Assembly: GCA_947501445.1 (NCBI GenBank)
Contig: CANMVS010000005.1
Location: 186,001-250,000 of the forward strand
DNA from: an uncultured Rhizobiaceae group bacterium
GTDB lineage: Bacteria > Pseudomonadota > Alphaproteobacteria > Rhizobiales > Rhizobiaceae
DNA length: 64,000 bases
Reading direction: 5' to 3'
This document shows positions 52,042-61,043 of the stretch, piece by piece. Position 1 is the stretch's first letter. Every line of letters starts with the position of its first letter. Below the pieces are notes generated by a model. It worked only from the letters and a program-made list of their open reading frames with translations. It made no database searches and was not told where the DNA came from. Made by a program: the position numbers and the translations under genes.

Positions 52042-52243
52042 CAAATCCTCATTCAGTGAAAACCTGATACTGCCCTACCCTTTGACCATCGACAATCTCC
52101 CATGTTGGGTTTGTTCCAGACCATATGAAGATCTTGAAACGGACCGCGTCTGCACATTGTGATCGTAAGGTTTTGGTCCCGGCGTGCCATCCGACCAGTT
52201 TTGTTCTATAATGGGATATCCTAGCAAACAGGGAGAGCCGATC

Positions 52244-52426
52244 ATGAATATCATTGAAATTCAGGAAAGCGCCCAGATGCTTTATCATGCGCATGGCGAC
52301 AAGGCTGAATTTGAAGCTGCACAAAAGGCACGCGCCCTCAAGGAAACGGGCAATACACAAGAGGCCGGTTATTGGAATCGTATTCGACTGGCCATTGCTC
52401 AAATGCGCGGCAGCAACTTCAGCTAG
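52244..52426 (+). CDS. small conserved-looking protein of 60 residues
   Basis: Starts MNIIEIQESAQMLYHAHGDK with a GGGAG ribosome site nine bases upstream. A longer frame without a ribosome site adds 20 residues. The composition is that of a small soluble helical protein with alternating charges (FEAAQKARALKETGNTQEAGYWNRIRLAIAQM). I have seen similar short proteins in alphaproteobacteria but can give no function. Its TAG stop is the first three bases of a dispersed repeat copy. Confidence 0.65.
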   Translation: MNIIEIQESAQMLYHAHGDKAEFEAAQKARALKETGNTQEAGYWNRIRLAIAQMRGSNFS

Positions 52427-52520
52427 ACCGTTTCACGTTTTATCAGAAACGGGACAATGGTGTCTGTCTTTGATTTTGTTGATGCATTCAGGTTTTGCCA
52501 ATTCCGCCAAAACCTGAATT
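52424..52520 (+). repeat. dispersed two-hairpin repeat, copy F
   Basis: Begins TAGACCGTTTCACGTTTTAT at the stop codon of the 60-residue gene, then CAGAAACGGGACAATGGTG, TTTGATTTTGTTG and a hairpin with arms TTCAGGTTTTG and CAAAACCTGAA. Confidence 0.88.
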
Positions 52521-52818
52521 ATTCCAAAGCAGCCATTTATGACAAATTCTGGCCCGCCATTGATGACCCCCGGTTCGTTCCGGGGGTTGAATTTATCACC
52601 TGGCGCACAATCAGGCAGAGTGCGTCCGAATTTCGCGTTGAATGTTGGCGCGTTATTTGTCGGTTGTTGCGTATCAACAGATCGCCCGGTTCAACCGCGT
52701 CCCTTCCGATCACCTGATACAAATGAACGGTGGTTTGGCCATAGGCGCTTTTGCCCATAGTATAAATTCGTATCGCTGCTGTTGGCGCAGTTGAATGCAA
52801 TTCCTGGGAGGAAAATTA
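52427..52818. other. intergenic region before the sorbosone-dehydrogenase-like gene
   Basis: Nearly 400 bases with the repeat copy F and a 7- to 8-bp hairpin (ACCCCCGG/CCGGGGGT, 52566-52587). The remainder holds the promoter of the dehydrogenase/cytochrome pair. No gene is recognised. Confidence 0.5.
52566..52587 (+). terminator. hairpin downstream of repeat copy F
   Basis: ACCCCCGG and CCGGGGGT pair perfectly (8 bp) with a 6-base loop. The flanking TTGAATTTAT is T-rich but not a clean T-run. Probably ends transcription of the small upstream gene. Confidence 0.5.
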
Positions 52819-53931
52819 ATGCTGAAATATCTACTTTATGGTGTGACGGTGAGCATGGCTTTGTCGATGCCAGCCGCCGCAACAGACTTTTCCGCTGTGC
52901 TCGACAAGGTACAGCTTCCCGAAGGTTTCAAGATTTCAGTCTTTGCCGAAATGCCTAAACCACGGGCGATTGAGGTTGGCAAACCCAATGGCGTTGTGTT
53001 CGTCGGATCCCGCCATGGGCATATTTATTCGATGATCGACAGCAATAGAGATGGCGTGGCAGATGAAGTATCTGAGCGTGTAAGCGGGCTTAATGTTCCA
53101 AATGGTGTTGCTATGCAGGACGCCATATTGTTTGTCGGCTTGCAGGACAAAATAACCAATTGGCCGGTCCCGGCAGAATTCGACTCCGCTCTGCCACTAC
53201 AACCGTTGTTGCCGGTTTTTGAAGGATTGAAGAACGAGTTCCTGCATGGATGGCGCTATATTGGATTTGGCCCTGATCGCAAACTCTATGTATCCCTGGG
53301 TGCACCCTGCAACATCTGCGATCTGGAAGAGCTGACCGGAAAAATCATTCGCATGAACCCGGACGGCTCACAGATGGAAGTTGTTGCGGACGGTGTGCGC
53401 AATTCCGTCGGCTTCGACTGGCATCCCAAGACCGGAGAACTCTGGTTCACAGACAATGGTGCAGACGGAATGGGTGATGATACGCCCCCGGACGAGCTCA
53501 ATCGGGTGCGTACGGCAGGTCAGAATTTTGGATTTCCCTATGTGGGTGGAAAATCCACCAAACTTACCGGTTATGAAGACAAGGAACCTGCAGGCGAAAT
53601 CGTACCGGCCGAGATGGAATTTCAAGCCCATACTGCCAATCTGGGTATTGAATTCTACGATGGGTCAATGTTTCCCGATGAATATAAAAACGATGCCTTT
53701 GTAGCCCAGCATGGCTCATGGAACCGCACCGAACCCGTGGGTTATCGCATTATGCGCATTCGATTTGATGCGGATGGAAACGCGGTCGGCAAGGAAGTAT
53801 TTGCTGATGGATGGTTGAGTGATGGCGCGGCGGTTGGAAGACCGGTCGACATTGAGGAAATGGCGGATGGCTCTCTCCTGGTGTCTGACGATTTCGCCAA
53901 TGTCATCTATCGGATCAGTTATGGTGACTAA
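52819..53931 (+). CDS. exported sorbosone-dehydrogenase-like beta-propeller protein
   Basis: A 370-residue periplasmic protein of the GDH_B/sorbosone dehydrogenase family, a soluble beta-propeller that can bind PQQ. Sec signal MLKYLLYGVTVSMALSMPAAA-TD, then LPEGFKISVFAEMPKPRAIEVG, VFVGSRHGHIYSMIDSNRDGVADEV and YVSLGAPCNIC. The segments LTGKIIRMNPDGSQMEVVADGVRNSVGFDWHP, WFTDNGADGMGDDTPPDELN and VAQHGSWNRT follow. The ATG has GGGAGGA upstream. A cytochrome c gene overlaps its end and probably accepts the electrons. Substrate not identifiable: sugars, aldehydes or alcohols. Confidence 0.87.
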   Translation: MLKYLLYGVTVSMALSMPAAATDFSAVLDKVQLPEGFKISVFAEMPKPRAIEVGKPNGVVFVGSRHGHIYSMIDSNRDGVADEVSERVSGLNVPNGVAMQDAILFVGLQDKITNWPVPAEFDSALPLQPLLPVFEGLKNEFLHGWRYIGFGPDRKLYVSLGAPCNICDLEELTGKIIRMNPDGSQMEVVADGVRNSVGFDWHPKTGELWFTDNGADGMGDDTPPDELNRVRTAGQNFGFPYVGGKSTKLTGYEDKEPAGEIVPAEMEFQAHTANLGIEFYDGSMFPDEYKNDAFVAQHGSWNRTEPVGYRIMRIRFDADGNAVGKEVFADGWLSDGAAVGRPVDIEEMADGSLLVSDDFANVIYRISYGD

Positions 53932-54271
53932 TGTGTCAAACGCAGGCTGGCTATTGCCGGCCTGCACCCTTGTGGCCGTGTTCTTCCTCGGTCAGGCCCT
54001 TGCGCAAGACGCCAGATCCGGACGTGACCTCGCACAAAAGTGTGTCGTTTGCCACGGTGCAGATGGATTAGCTGTTGCACCCAATGCCCCCAACCTGGCA
54101 GGCGAAAACGCAGCCTATATAGTGGCGCAACTTGAAGCATTTCGATCGGGTAAACGCCAGCATGAACAGATGTCGCTGATCGCAGCTGATCTTGAGGATG
54201 GCGAAATCCAGGATCTGGCAAAATGGTATTCAGTGATCAAGGTTGTTGCGACACCGCCAACATTCCAGTGA
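53921..54271 (+). CDS. exported monoheme cytochrome c
   Basis: A 116-residue cytochrome c553-type protein. A hydrophobic signal (WLLPACTLVAVFFLGQALA-QD) is followed by the heme site CVVCHGADG and a distal Met in KRQHEQMSLIAADL. Its ATG lies 11 bases inside the dehydrogenase gene, so the two are translationally coupled and probably form an electron-transfer pair in the periplasm. The open frame begins about 100 bases upstream inside the dehydrogenase and is not used there. Confidence 0.88.
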   Translation: MVTNVSNAGWLLPACTLVAVFFLGQALAQDARSGRDLAQKCVVCHGADGLAVAPNAPNLAGENAAYIVAQLEAFRSGKRQHEQMSLIAADLEDGEIQDLAKWYSVIKVVATPPTFQ

Positions 54272-54295
54272 CGTTGCGATAACCCGGGATCAGGT

Positions 54296-57200
54296 CTACA
54301 GGTCAACCTCCACGACACTGCCGGGCTGGGCAGCGCGTGATTGGCACAAAATGACCGAATTTTTGCGCTGGGCTTTTGAAAGCACAAAATCGCGGTGCTC
54401 GACATCGCCTGAAACCAGACCACATTTGCATACGCCGCAAATACCATCTGAACATTTTACATCCACATGGATACCGTTTTCGTTCAGAACATCCGTTGCA
54501 CTTTTGTCTGCCGGTACAATGAATTCACGCTGTGTTTTTGCCAGTTTGAGCACAAAATCATGGTTTTCATATTCTGGCATTTCGGGAACCGAAAAATACT
54601 CCAGATGGCGCGCTTCTTCCGGATAACCCTGTCGTTCGGCGGCCTCGATGACACCGGTCATATATCGATCAGGCCCACAGGTATAAACGTGATAACCGGC
54701 CTCATAGGCCTCCAGGATGGTATCAAGATCTGCTCTTGTTCCATCATCACTGAAATGAAGATGGACCCGCTCACGCCACGGGTATGCGGCCAGATCACTT
54801 AGATACCCTGCCGTTTTGCGTGATGCACAGGAATAGTGCATTTCAAAATTCGCATTGAGCGCATGCAGTCTGTGCGCCATGGCAATCATCGGTGTTATGC
54901 CGATGCCGCCACCCATCAAAAACGTCTTTGATGCAGTTTCTTCAAGCGGAAAATGATTGATCGGTTTGGAAACAAAAATCTTGCGTCCCTTGCTGAAGAT
55001 GCGGTGCAGCAATTGCGATCCGCCTTTGCCATGGTCCTCACGCAGAACACCAATCTGGTATTTGCTGCGGTCGGCCGGATCGCCCGACATGGAGTATTGG
55101 CGCAGAAATTCCGGTGCCACCACAATGTCCAGATGCGCCCCGGCCTGCCAGTGCGGCAGGGGTGAACCATCCAGCGTCGCAAATTCATATTTGGTCACGT
55201 CGGGTGTCATATGGTCGACACTGGTGATTTCAACGCGGATAACCGGTGCATCACCCTCGATCGTATACTCATGCGCAAGATGTTCTGTCTCACCGCGGCT
55301 CAGACGTGCCTTGTATTCCTCAGCTGTTATCATCGCCTGATAGGCTTCAATGCCCTTCTCCCGATCCATTGGGAAGGGAAACGGCCAGGGATGCGGCGCA
55401 AGATTTGCCGGATAGACCGCCAGAGTCTGATCCTCATATTTCAAATCAAGATCCTTCTGCAGATTCCGCGCATTCACCGGATTTTTGGTGGGCCGGTAGC
55501 CACCGTCCTCCTCTATCTCCAGGTCCCACCACCACTTCTTGATCGGGTTTCGTTCGCCATGTCCAACCGCGTCATCGAGTTTGGCAAGGACCGGCGCAGC
55601 TTTTGGCACATTCATTGCGGCCCAGCGAAATGGCAGTTCGGCAAACAATCCTTCCAAATTCCATGGGCAGGTCTTCATGCACCGTCCGCACATGGCTCCG
55701 CCCGGCGTCGTGATGCGGTAGGTGGTGCATTTTTGGCTGTCGGATTTCCATATTTCATAGCCGTTGAACATCAGTTTCGGACCGGCGGTGATGGCACCGG
55801 AAGGACATTCACGGGCACATTTGTTGCAGCTTTCGCAAAATGTCTGCAAGCCAAAGTCAATTGGCTTGTCATGGGTTATTGGCATGGTGGTCGTCACAAC
55901 GCCCGACTTCAGGCGCGGCCCCAGATAGGGATTAAGTATCACTTCCCCAATGCGGCTGACCTCACCCAGACCTGATAGCAACAACAAAGGCGGCTGCAGG
56001 ACTTCACCATCGATCACTGTATGTGCTTTGGCCTTGTAACCCAGATTGCGTATCTGTTTGGCGATGACACCGCCAAGCAGTGAAAAACGCAAATAGGCGC
56101 GCATGGACTGGGCAACGGCAATCCAGTCATCACCGGATGCCCCTTCCATGGTTTCATATCCCTGATCAATAATCATGGAGATGGCCTGATCGTGCGGCGG
56201 GTCGATCGGTGTGCCGGTTGCATCATGCGAATACCATGTCCATGCCGGGCAGCGCGAAAGGCCTACTGCGTCAACACCGAGAAAATAAGCGGTTGCCTTG
56301 ATGTTGTCTGCATTGCGCTGTGCGTCGCTGGTGGATGCATCTTCCTTCTCGCTATGATTGCCGTCCTGAAGCAACGTCAGCGCGCCAAGGGCCCGGCGCT
56401 GCGCCATGGATGGCGCTGCCTTGCGGACATAGTGACCGTTACGGGCGGCCTGCTGTTGCTTGGGGCCCATGTCGCCAAACAGCGAGCGGGCAAACATGTC
56501 GGTGCGCTTGGGTACCCGCGCAACCCGATCTTCATCGATAAAGGTGGTTGGCGTATCGACCCGTTTGAGCTTTTCAAATGGATGTGCGCCATCAATATAG
56601 CGTCGCCGCGCGAACATCTCCTGATTATGTGCGTTCTTGGCAAACCCCTTGCCTACTTTCCAGGCAAAACCGTGGGTGCGCGCGCGTGGCTGCTGAGACA
56701 GAGGCACAAGCGGTTTGTCAGGCGCGAATTCAAAACAGGTGGTGATCGCAGCGATGCCGAAACGGTTGCCAATATAAGGGTTGACCAGCTGACCGTCCTC
56801 AACACTGGCAAGCCCAGCGGCAACGGCAAGCTTGTTGAGATCAACATCCGTTGTGGAAGGTGAGTGCGCACGCGCATCAAAACCCAATAGCCGGATATAC
56901 TGCGCAATGACGGCGGCTATTTCAGTCGCTCGTAATGCGGCTCTTGCTGCCTGTGCATCGCCAAGCCACTCGGTACCGGCTTCGTTGGCACCAGGTTCTC
57001 TTGGAAACTCACACAGAAAAACCAGCGCGTGTGTATGCGCATCAATGGTCGTCGGCGGCGCTTCCAGCGCCTCCTTCAGATCAGCCATGATGACATCGAC
57101 ACCCGAGGCGAGTGTTTTTGTCTGTTTGGTGCGCAATTCTTCTGCCAGGCGATCAATATCCGGGTTGCGGTATGGGGCATCCAGCACTGCAATCTGCGGC

Positions 57201-57511
57201 AGCAGGCAGGTACCGGCCATTGAAGCATCGGAAAAATAGGCAAATGCCTTCAAATGCTCCGCCCGCTCCTGGTGATCCTGTGGACATTCGGCTGTTGCTC
57301 TATTGATCAATCCGTCGCGGATGGCATCAAGCATCGCCTGATATTCACCCATGGCATTGACGATGCTTTGGTGAGCATCGGGTCTGCTGAATGTTAGCGG
57401 AACCGCCTTGGGAACCGCGGCAAGATTAGGCATGGCTTCAAGGCGCGACAGACGCTCCAGCGGATATTGCCCCATGTGGACGGGACGTTTCTTGTCAGAG
57501 AAGAACTTCAA
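54296..57511 (-). CDS. self-sufficient reductive dehalogenase fused to a flavin/2Fe-2S reductase
   Basis: A 1,071-residue fusion. Residues 80-270 and 400-555 are two similar halves, an apparent degenerate and an active cobalamin domain, as known for the NpRdhA type. A bacterial ferredoxin segment follows with Cys559-562-565-569 and Cys595-608-611-615 (two [4Fe-4S]). From about 745 comes a phthalate-dioxygenase-reductase-like module: RQYSMSG (flavin), MGGGIGITPMI (NAD(P)H), YTCGPDRYM and a plant-type 2Fe-2S site CSDGICGVC with a later LCQ. No Tat signal, so cytoplasmic and catabolic. Such enzymes reductively debrominate or dechlorinate aromatics with NAD(P)H. It starts with TTG, and an ATG lies 36 bases downstream. 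It follows marR on the same strand. Confidence 0.87.
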   Translation of the reverse strand: MKFFSDKKRPVHMGQYPLERLSRLEAMPNLAAVPKAVPLTFSRPDAHQSIVNAMGEYQAMLDAIRDGLINRATAECPQDHQERAEHLKAFAYFSDASMAGTCLLPQIAVLDAPYRNPDIDRLAEELRTKQTKTLASGVDVIMADLKEALEAPPTTIDAHTHALVFLCEFPREPGANEAGTEWLGDAQAARAALRATEIAAVIAQYIRLLGFDARAHSPSTTDVDLNKLAVAAGLASVEDGQLVNPYIGNRFGIAAITTCFEFAPDKPLVPLSQQPRARTHGFAWKVGKGFAKNAHNQEMFARRRYIDGAHPFEKLKRVDTPTTFIDEDRVARVPKRTDMFARSLFGDMGPKQQQAARNGHYVRKAAPSMAQRRALGALTLLQDGNHSEKEDASTSDAQRNADNIKATAYFLGVDAVGLSRCPAWTWYSHDATGTPIDPPHDQAISMIIDQGYETMEGASGDDWIAVAQSMRAYLRFSLLGGVIAKQIRNLGYKAKAHTVIDGEVLQPPLLLLSGLGEVSRIGEVILNPYLGPRLKSGVVTTTMPITHDKPIDFGLQTFCESCNKCARECPSGAITAGPKLMFNGYEIWKSDSQKCTTYRITTPGGAMCGRCMKTCPWNLEGLFAELPFRWAAMNVPKAAPVLAKLDDAVGHGERNPIKKWWWDLEIEEDGGYRPTKNPVNARNLQKDLDLKYEDQTLAVYPANLAPHPWPFPFPMDREKGIEAYQAMITAEEYKARLSRGETEHLAHEYTIEGDAPVIRVEITSVDHMTPDVTKYEFATLDGSPLPHWQAGAHLDIVVAPEFLRQYSMSGDPADRSKYQIGVLREDHGKGGSQLLHRIFSKGRKIFVSKPINHFPLEETASKTFLMGGGIGITPMIAMAHRLHALNANFEMHYSCASRKTAGYLSDLAAYPWRERVHLHFSDDGTRADLDTILEAYEAGYHVYTCGPDRYMTGVIEAAERQGYPEEARHLEYFSVPEMPEYENHDFVLKLAKTQREFIVPADKSATDVLNENGIHVDVKCSDGICGVCKCGLVSGDVEHRDFVLSKAQRKNSVILCQSRAAQPGSVVEVDL

Positions 57512-57539
57512 CTCAAGGTACTTTCCATAGGCATATTAT

Positions 57540-57992
57540 TCACAGACGCATCAAGGTGACATTTTCACCTTCGGTCAGAACATCAATCATTTGCATCAAA
57601 TCGTCATAGGCTTGCGGTTGCAGCTTATTTGAAAAATGTTCGTTAAGATCCCTGACAAGAACGTAACACAGATCCATTTTTTGCTTGCCTTTTGTTGTCA
57701 GGCAAACCTGCGTGTAGCGCCCATCTGCATCCGTGCCATTGCGCTCAAGCAGCCCCTTTTTTTCCATCGTCTTCAACAACCGCGATATGGCCGGACGGGC
57801 AATGCAGATGTAGTCTGCCAGGGCTGAGGGCGTATTCACGTCTTCCATGCCGACACCGCGAAGGACACACCACATCAAACGGGTGATACCATGTTCACCG
57901 ATTTGTTTTTCCAGACGGGCTTCCATAATTCTCGCCAGTCGCGTTACCCTGAAGCCAATGCGATTGTGCAGCCTGTAGTCTTCCACCACCAC
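57540..57992 (-). CDS. MarR-family transcriptional regulator
   Basis: A 150-residue winged-helix regulator. The DNA-binding part has PSALADYICIARPAISRLLKTMEKKGLLERNGTDADGRYTQVCLTTKGKQKM, with the DxR wing, flanked by dimerisation helices. MarR proteins usually respond to aromatic acids or phenols. It is transcribed toward the dehalogenase (28-base gap) and divergently from the TRAP transporter genes, and is the likely repressor of both. The long inverted repeat upstream is the obvious operator. Start is a GTG in a run of two GTGs. Confidence 0.87.
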   Translation of the reverse strand: MVVEDYRLHNRIGFRVTRLARIMEARLEKQIGEHGITRLMWCVLRGVGMEDVNTPSALADYICIARPAISRLLKTMEKKGLLERNGTDADGRYTQVCLTTKGKQKMDLCYVLVRDLNEHFSNKLQPQAYDDLMQMIDVLTEGENVTLMRL

Positions 57993-58146
57993 CTCTCATG
58001 CCATCTACCGAAGTCAGCCCGCATCTTCCCTGTGCAAACAGGAAAAACTGGTCCCAGATCCTACAATATTGCCGGCTGTCTGCCCCAACCTGCACTGCAG
58101 TTCAAAAGCAAACACTTTAACCTGTTGACATGGTTTGAACCATTGT

Positions 58147-58194
58147 CGATTATGTAGTTAACATAGATAACTAACGAAGTTAACTACATAATCG
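58147..58194. promoter_or_regulatory. 48-bp inverted repeat operator for the dehalogenase/TRAP locus
   Basis: The arms CGATTATGTAGTTAAC and GTTAACTACATAATCG are perfect 16-bp inverse complements around a 16-base spacer. Each arm contains GTTAAC, and together with its flank forms a partial MarR-type palindrome. It lies in the 225-base region between marR and dctP and ends 24 bases before the dctP start, so binding would block both directions. Confidence 0.8.
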
Positions 58195-58217
58195 CATATG
58201 AACTGGGAGGTCATATC

Positions 58218-59237
58218 ATGGAATCAATTTTGCGCCTGCAAAGCGGGCTGTCTGCGGCTGCTGCAGCAGCACTCGTGGCATTTTCGATTGTTTCAGCACC
58301 TGTTGTTGCAGAGGAATTGAAGGCGGCTCATTTCATGCCGCCCATGCATCCCATGGACAGGGGCGTGATGACGCCATTGGCCGATGAGATCAGCGCGGCA
58401 ACGGACGGTGCGCTGACTATACGCATCTATCCATCAGGTGAGTTGGGCAAAGGCCCGGTGCAGCAATATAAACGCGTGGTTACGGGCGTTGCCGATATTG
58501 TATTCGGCATCCCCGAATACACACCAAAGCAGTTTGGCAAAACCGCCATGGTTCATGTGCCCGGCCTGTTCAAAAGCGGTACCGAGGCGACCAACGCCAT
58601 TTGGGACAACCTGTCCCTGATTGAAGATGAATTTGCGGATACAAAACTGCTCGGCCTATGGTCAAATAATCCCTCGGTTCTCATCACCCGCGAGAAGCCT
58701 GTTCACACGCTGGCTGACGTCAAGGGAATGAAAATCCGTACACCAAATCCGGTTATGGCAGCATTGGTCGAAGCCTGGGGCGGCATTCCCGTCTCCATGC
58801 CAACAACAGAAACCTACAATGCCATGAATACCGGTGTGATTGATGCCGTCATGATCGGACCTTCAGGTATCCGTTCCTATAAGCTCAATGAGACCGCAAA
58901 ACACATTACTGTTAATATTCCCACAGCAGTCGATAGTTTCTATCTGCTGATGAACAAGCAGAGCTGGGACAACCTTAGTGATGAGCACAAGGCAAAGCTT
59001 GATGCTTTGACCGGGCGCGAAATGAGCCTTCGAGGCGCAGATGCATTCTTCAAAGCCGGACAATCCGGTCTTGATCTGGCGCGCGAAAGCAATGTCAATA
59101 TAATCGAGATCGATGAGGCTGCCGATGCAGAATTTCGTGCAGCCATGGCTGATGCACTGGATGCATTCATCGACAAGACATCAGAAAACACCGGTGCTGA
59201 TGCCCGTAAGATAATCGCTGGCTTTGCCGGACAGTAG
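58218..59237 (+). CDS. dctP: TRAP transporter substrate-binding protein DctP
   Basis: A 339-residue periplasmic receptor of the DctP family. A Sec signal (about residues 1-30, ending VVAEE) is followed by LKAAHFMPPMHPMDRGVMTPLADEI, GALTIRIYPSGELGKGPVQQYKRV and VKGMKIRTPNPVMAALVEAWGG. The Arg of IRTPNP normally binds the substrate carboxylate, so the ligand is probably an acid. It is the first gene of dctPQM. The ATG has GGGAGG upstream. With the dehalogenase next door, a halogenated or aromatic carboxylate is a likely substrate (inference). Confidence 0.9.
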   Translation: MESILRLQSGLSAAAAAALVAFSIVSAPVVAEELKAAHFMPPMHPMDRGVMTPLADEISAATDGALTIRIYPSGELGKGPVQQYKRVVTGVADIVFGIPEYTPKQFGKTAMVHVPGLFKSGTEATNAIWDNLSLIEDEFADTKLLGLWSNNPSVLITREKPVHTLADVKGMKIRTPNPVMAALVEAWGGIPVSMPTTETYNAMNTGVIDAVMIGPSGIRSYKLNETAKHITVNIPTAVDSFYLLMNKQSWDNLSDEHKAKLDALTGREMSLRGADAFFKAGQSGLDLARESNVNIIEIDEAADAEFRAAMADALDAFIDKTSENTGADARKIIAGFAGQ

Positions 59238-59242
59238 GGCGA

Positions 59243-59749
59243 ATGTCCGATAGGCCAAGCGATGCTTCCAGCCGCCCGGGCATTCCGAGCGGCTGGAAAC
59301 AATGGATCGAGGCAGCTCTCATTGGCGTTGGTTCGCTGACGATTTTCGCCATGATGTTTTTATCTGTGGCCGATGCATTCCTGCGCTCCATATTGAATGC
59401 ACCCATATTTGGTGCCAATGATTATACGCAGGTCATTTTGTCCGTCGCGGTATCAATCAGCCTGCCTTTGTGCGTGTTGGCCGGACGGGTCATCGCCATA
59501 GATACACTGGTTGCACGGCTGCCTGCTTTTATTCAAAGGCCCCTTGGGTGGCTGGTCAGTCTCGTTGGCGCTGCAATGCTACTCTATCTTGCCTGGCGCG
59601 CATTCCTGAACGGCCAGGAGGCCGCACAGTTTGCCGAAACAACGCTGCTGCTGCAGTTGCCACTGGGCCCCTCATATTATGCGATTGCAGTTGGCAGTGG
59701 TCTGGCCGCGATCCTGCTGATTGCTGAAAGACTACACCATGAGCGTTGA
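59243..59749 (+). CDS. dctQ: TRAP transporter small permease DctQ
   Basis: A 168-residue membrane protein with four helices (about residues 22-45, 57-80, 97-118 and 138-160). It has SVADAFLRSILNAPIFGANDYTQVIL and LCVLAGRVIAIDTLVARLP as in DctQ proteins. It starts five bases after dctP and overlaps dctM by 11 bases. It pairs with DctM and takes solute from DctP. Confidence 0.86.
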   Translation: MSDRPSDASSRPGIPSGWKQWIEAALIGVGSLTIFAMMFLSVADAFLRSILNAPIFGANDYTQVILSVAVSISLPLCVLAGRVIAIDTLVARLPAFIQRPLGWLVSLVGAAMLLYLAWRAFLNGQEAAQFAETTLLLQLPLGPSYYAIAVGSGLAAILLIAERLHHER

Positions 59750-61043
59750 AACCGTCGGCATTGCCGGCTTTGGCATTCTGTTTGCCATGCTGGCGCTTGG
59801 CACGCCGGTTGCCATTGCTCTGCTTGTTGTGGGTTTTTGTGGCACCATTGTGCTATCCGGATTTCAAGCCGCAGCCTATACGCTCAGCGGTCAGGTTTTC
59901 GCCACTGTCACGGTCTACGAATTGTCCATCATTCCACTGTTCATCCTGATGGGAAATCTGGCTTCGGCGGCCGGGCTCAGCCGGGATCTGTTTGATGCCG
60001 CCTACAGGCTTGTCGGCCATCTGCGCGGCGGCCTTGCAGCAGCAACAATTATGGGCTGTGCAGGTTTTGCGGCGCTCTCCGGCTCTTCCATCGCCTCTGC
60101 GATAACCATGGGCAAAGTCGCCTACCCGGAAATGCGCCGTTACAATTATGGTGCCCGGCTTGCAACCGGATCCATTGCGGCAGGCGGCACTTTGGGCATC
60201 CTCATTCCACCGTCCACCGGATTTGTGATCTACGCCGTTTTGACCGAAGAATCCATTGGTCGACTGTTCATGGCAGGCGTGTTGCCCGGTTTGCTTTTAA
60301 CCGGATTGTTCCTGGTGGCCATTGCCATTGTAACATTCATATGGCCGGAAGAAGGGCCTCCCGGCCCCCGTTTCAATTGGCGCGAACGATTTGCCGCCAT
60401 GATACGGGCAACCGGCATCGTAACCATTATCGCCATCACCATCGGAGGCATTTACACCGGATTTTTCACGCCTGTTGAAGCAGCAGGTGTTGGCGCGTTC
60501 TTTGCATTGATCATGTTGATCATTCGCCGCAAATGCAATCTACCCACACTGTGGCGAGTGAGTGCAGAAACCTTGCGCACAACCGGCATGGCATTTTTCA
60601 TTCTTATCGGCGCAAATGTGTTTTCGCCATTTGTGGCGCTTTCACACCTGCCGGATACCATTGCCAATGGCATGACCGGTCTGGGACTGGGACCCTACGG
60701 CACTCTGGCCGTAATACTGTTTGGCTATGTGATATTGGGCATGTTCATTGAGGGGCTGTCGCTCCTCGTCATCACTCTGCCAATCGTATTTCCACTGATT
60801 GTTTCCCTCGGCTTTGATCCGATCTGGCTGGGGGTTGTCATGGTTATTGTGTTGGAAATGGGGCTGATATCACCGCCGATTGGTGTCAATGTCTTTGTGG
60901 TGAAAAGCATTGTACCGGATGTAAAAATTGAAACCATTTTTGCCGGAATCATGCCCTTTTGGGTAGCGATGATCCTCACATTGGCAATTCTGGTAGCCGT
61001 ACCACAAATCGCGTTACTGCTACCAAATGCCATGTACAATTAG
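59739..61043 (+). CDS. dctM: TRAP transporter large permease DctM
   Basis: A 434-residue DctM permease with about twelve helices. Family blocks: LATGSIAAGGTLGILIPPSTGFVIYAVLTEESIGRLFMAGVLPG, GFFTPVEAAGVGAFFALI and MGLISPPIGVNVFVVKS. It drives Na+- or H+-coupled uptake. Start ATG (MSVETVGIAGFGI) lies within the end of dctQ. A frame start 18 bases upstream is a TTG. Its TAG stop is the first three bases of the dispersed repeat. Confidence 0.9.
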   Translation: MSVETVGIAGFGILFAMLALGTPVAIALLVVGFCGTIVLSGFQAAAYTLSGQVFATVTVYELSIIPLFILMGNLASAAGLSRDLFDAAYRLVGHLRGGLAAATIMGCAGFAALSGSSIASAITMGKVAYPEMRRYNYGARLATGSIAAGGTLGILIPPSTGFVIYAVLTEESIGRLFMAGVLPGLLLTGLFLVAIAIVTFIWPEEGPPGPRFNWRERFAAMIRATGIVTIIAITIGGIYTGFFTPVEAAGVGAFFALIMLIIRRKCNLPTLWRVSAETLRTTGMAFFILIGANVFSPFVALSHLPDTIANGMTGLGLGPYGTLAVILFGYVILGMFIEGLSLLVITLPIVFPLIVSLGFDPIWLGVVMVIVLEMGLISPPIGVNVFVVKSIVPDVKIETIFAGIMPFWVAMILTLAILVAVPQIALLLPNAMYN

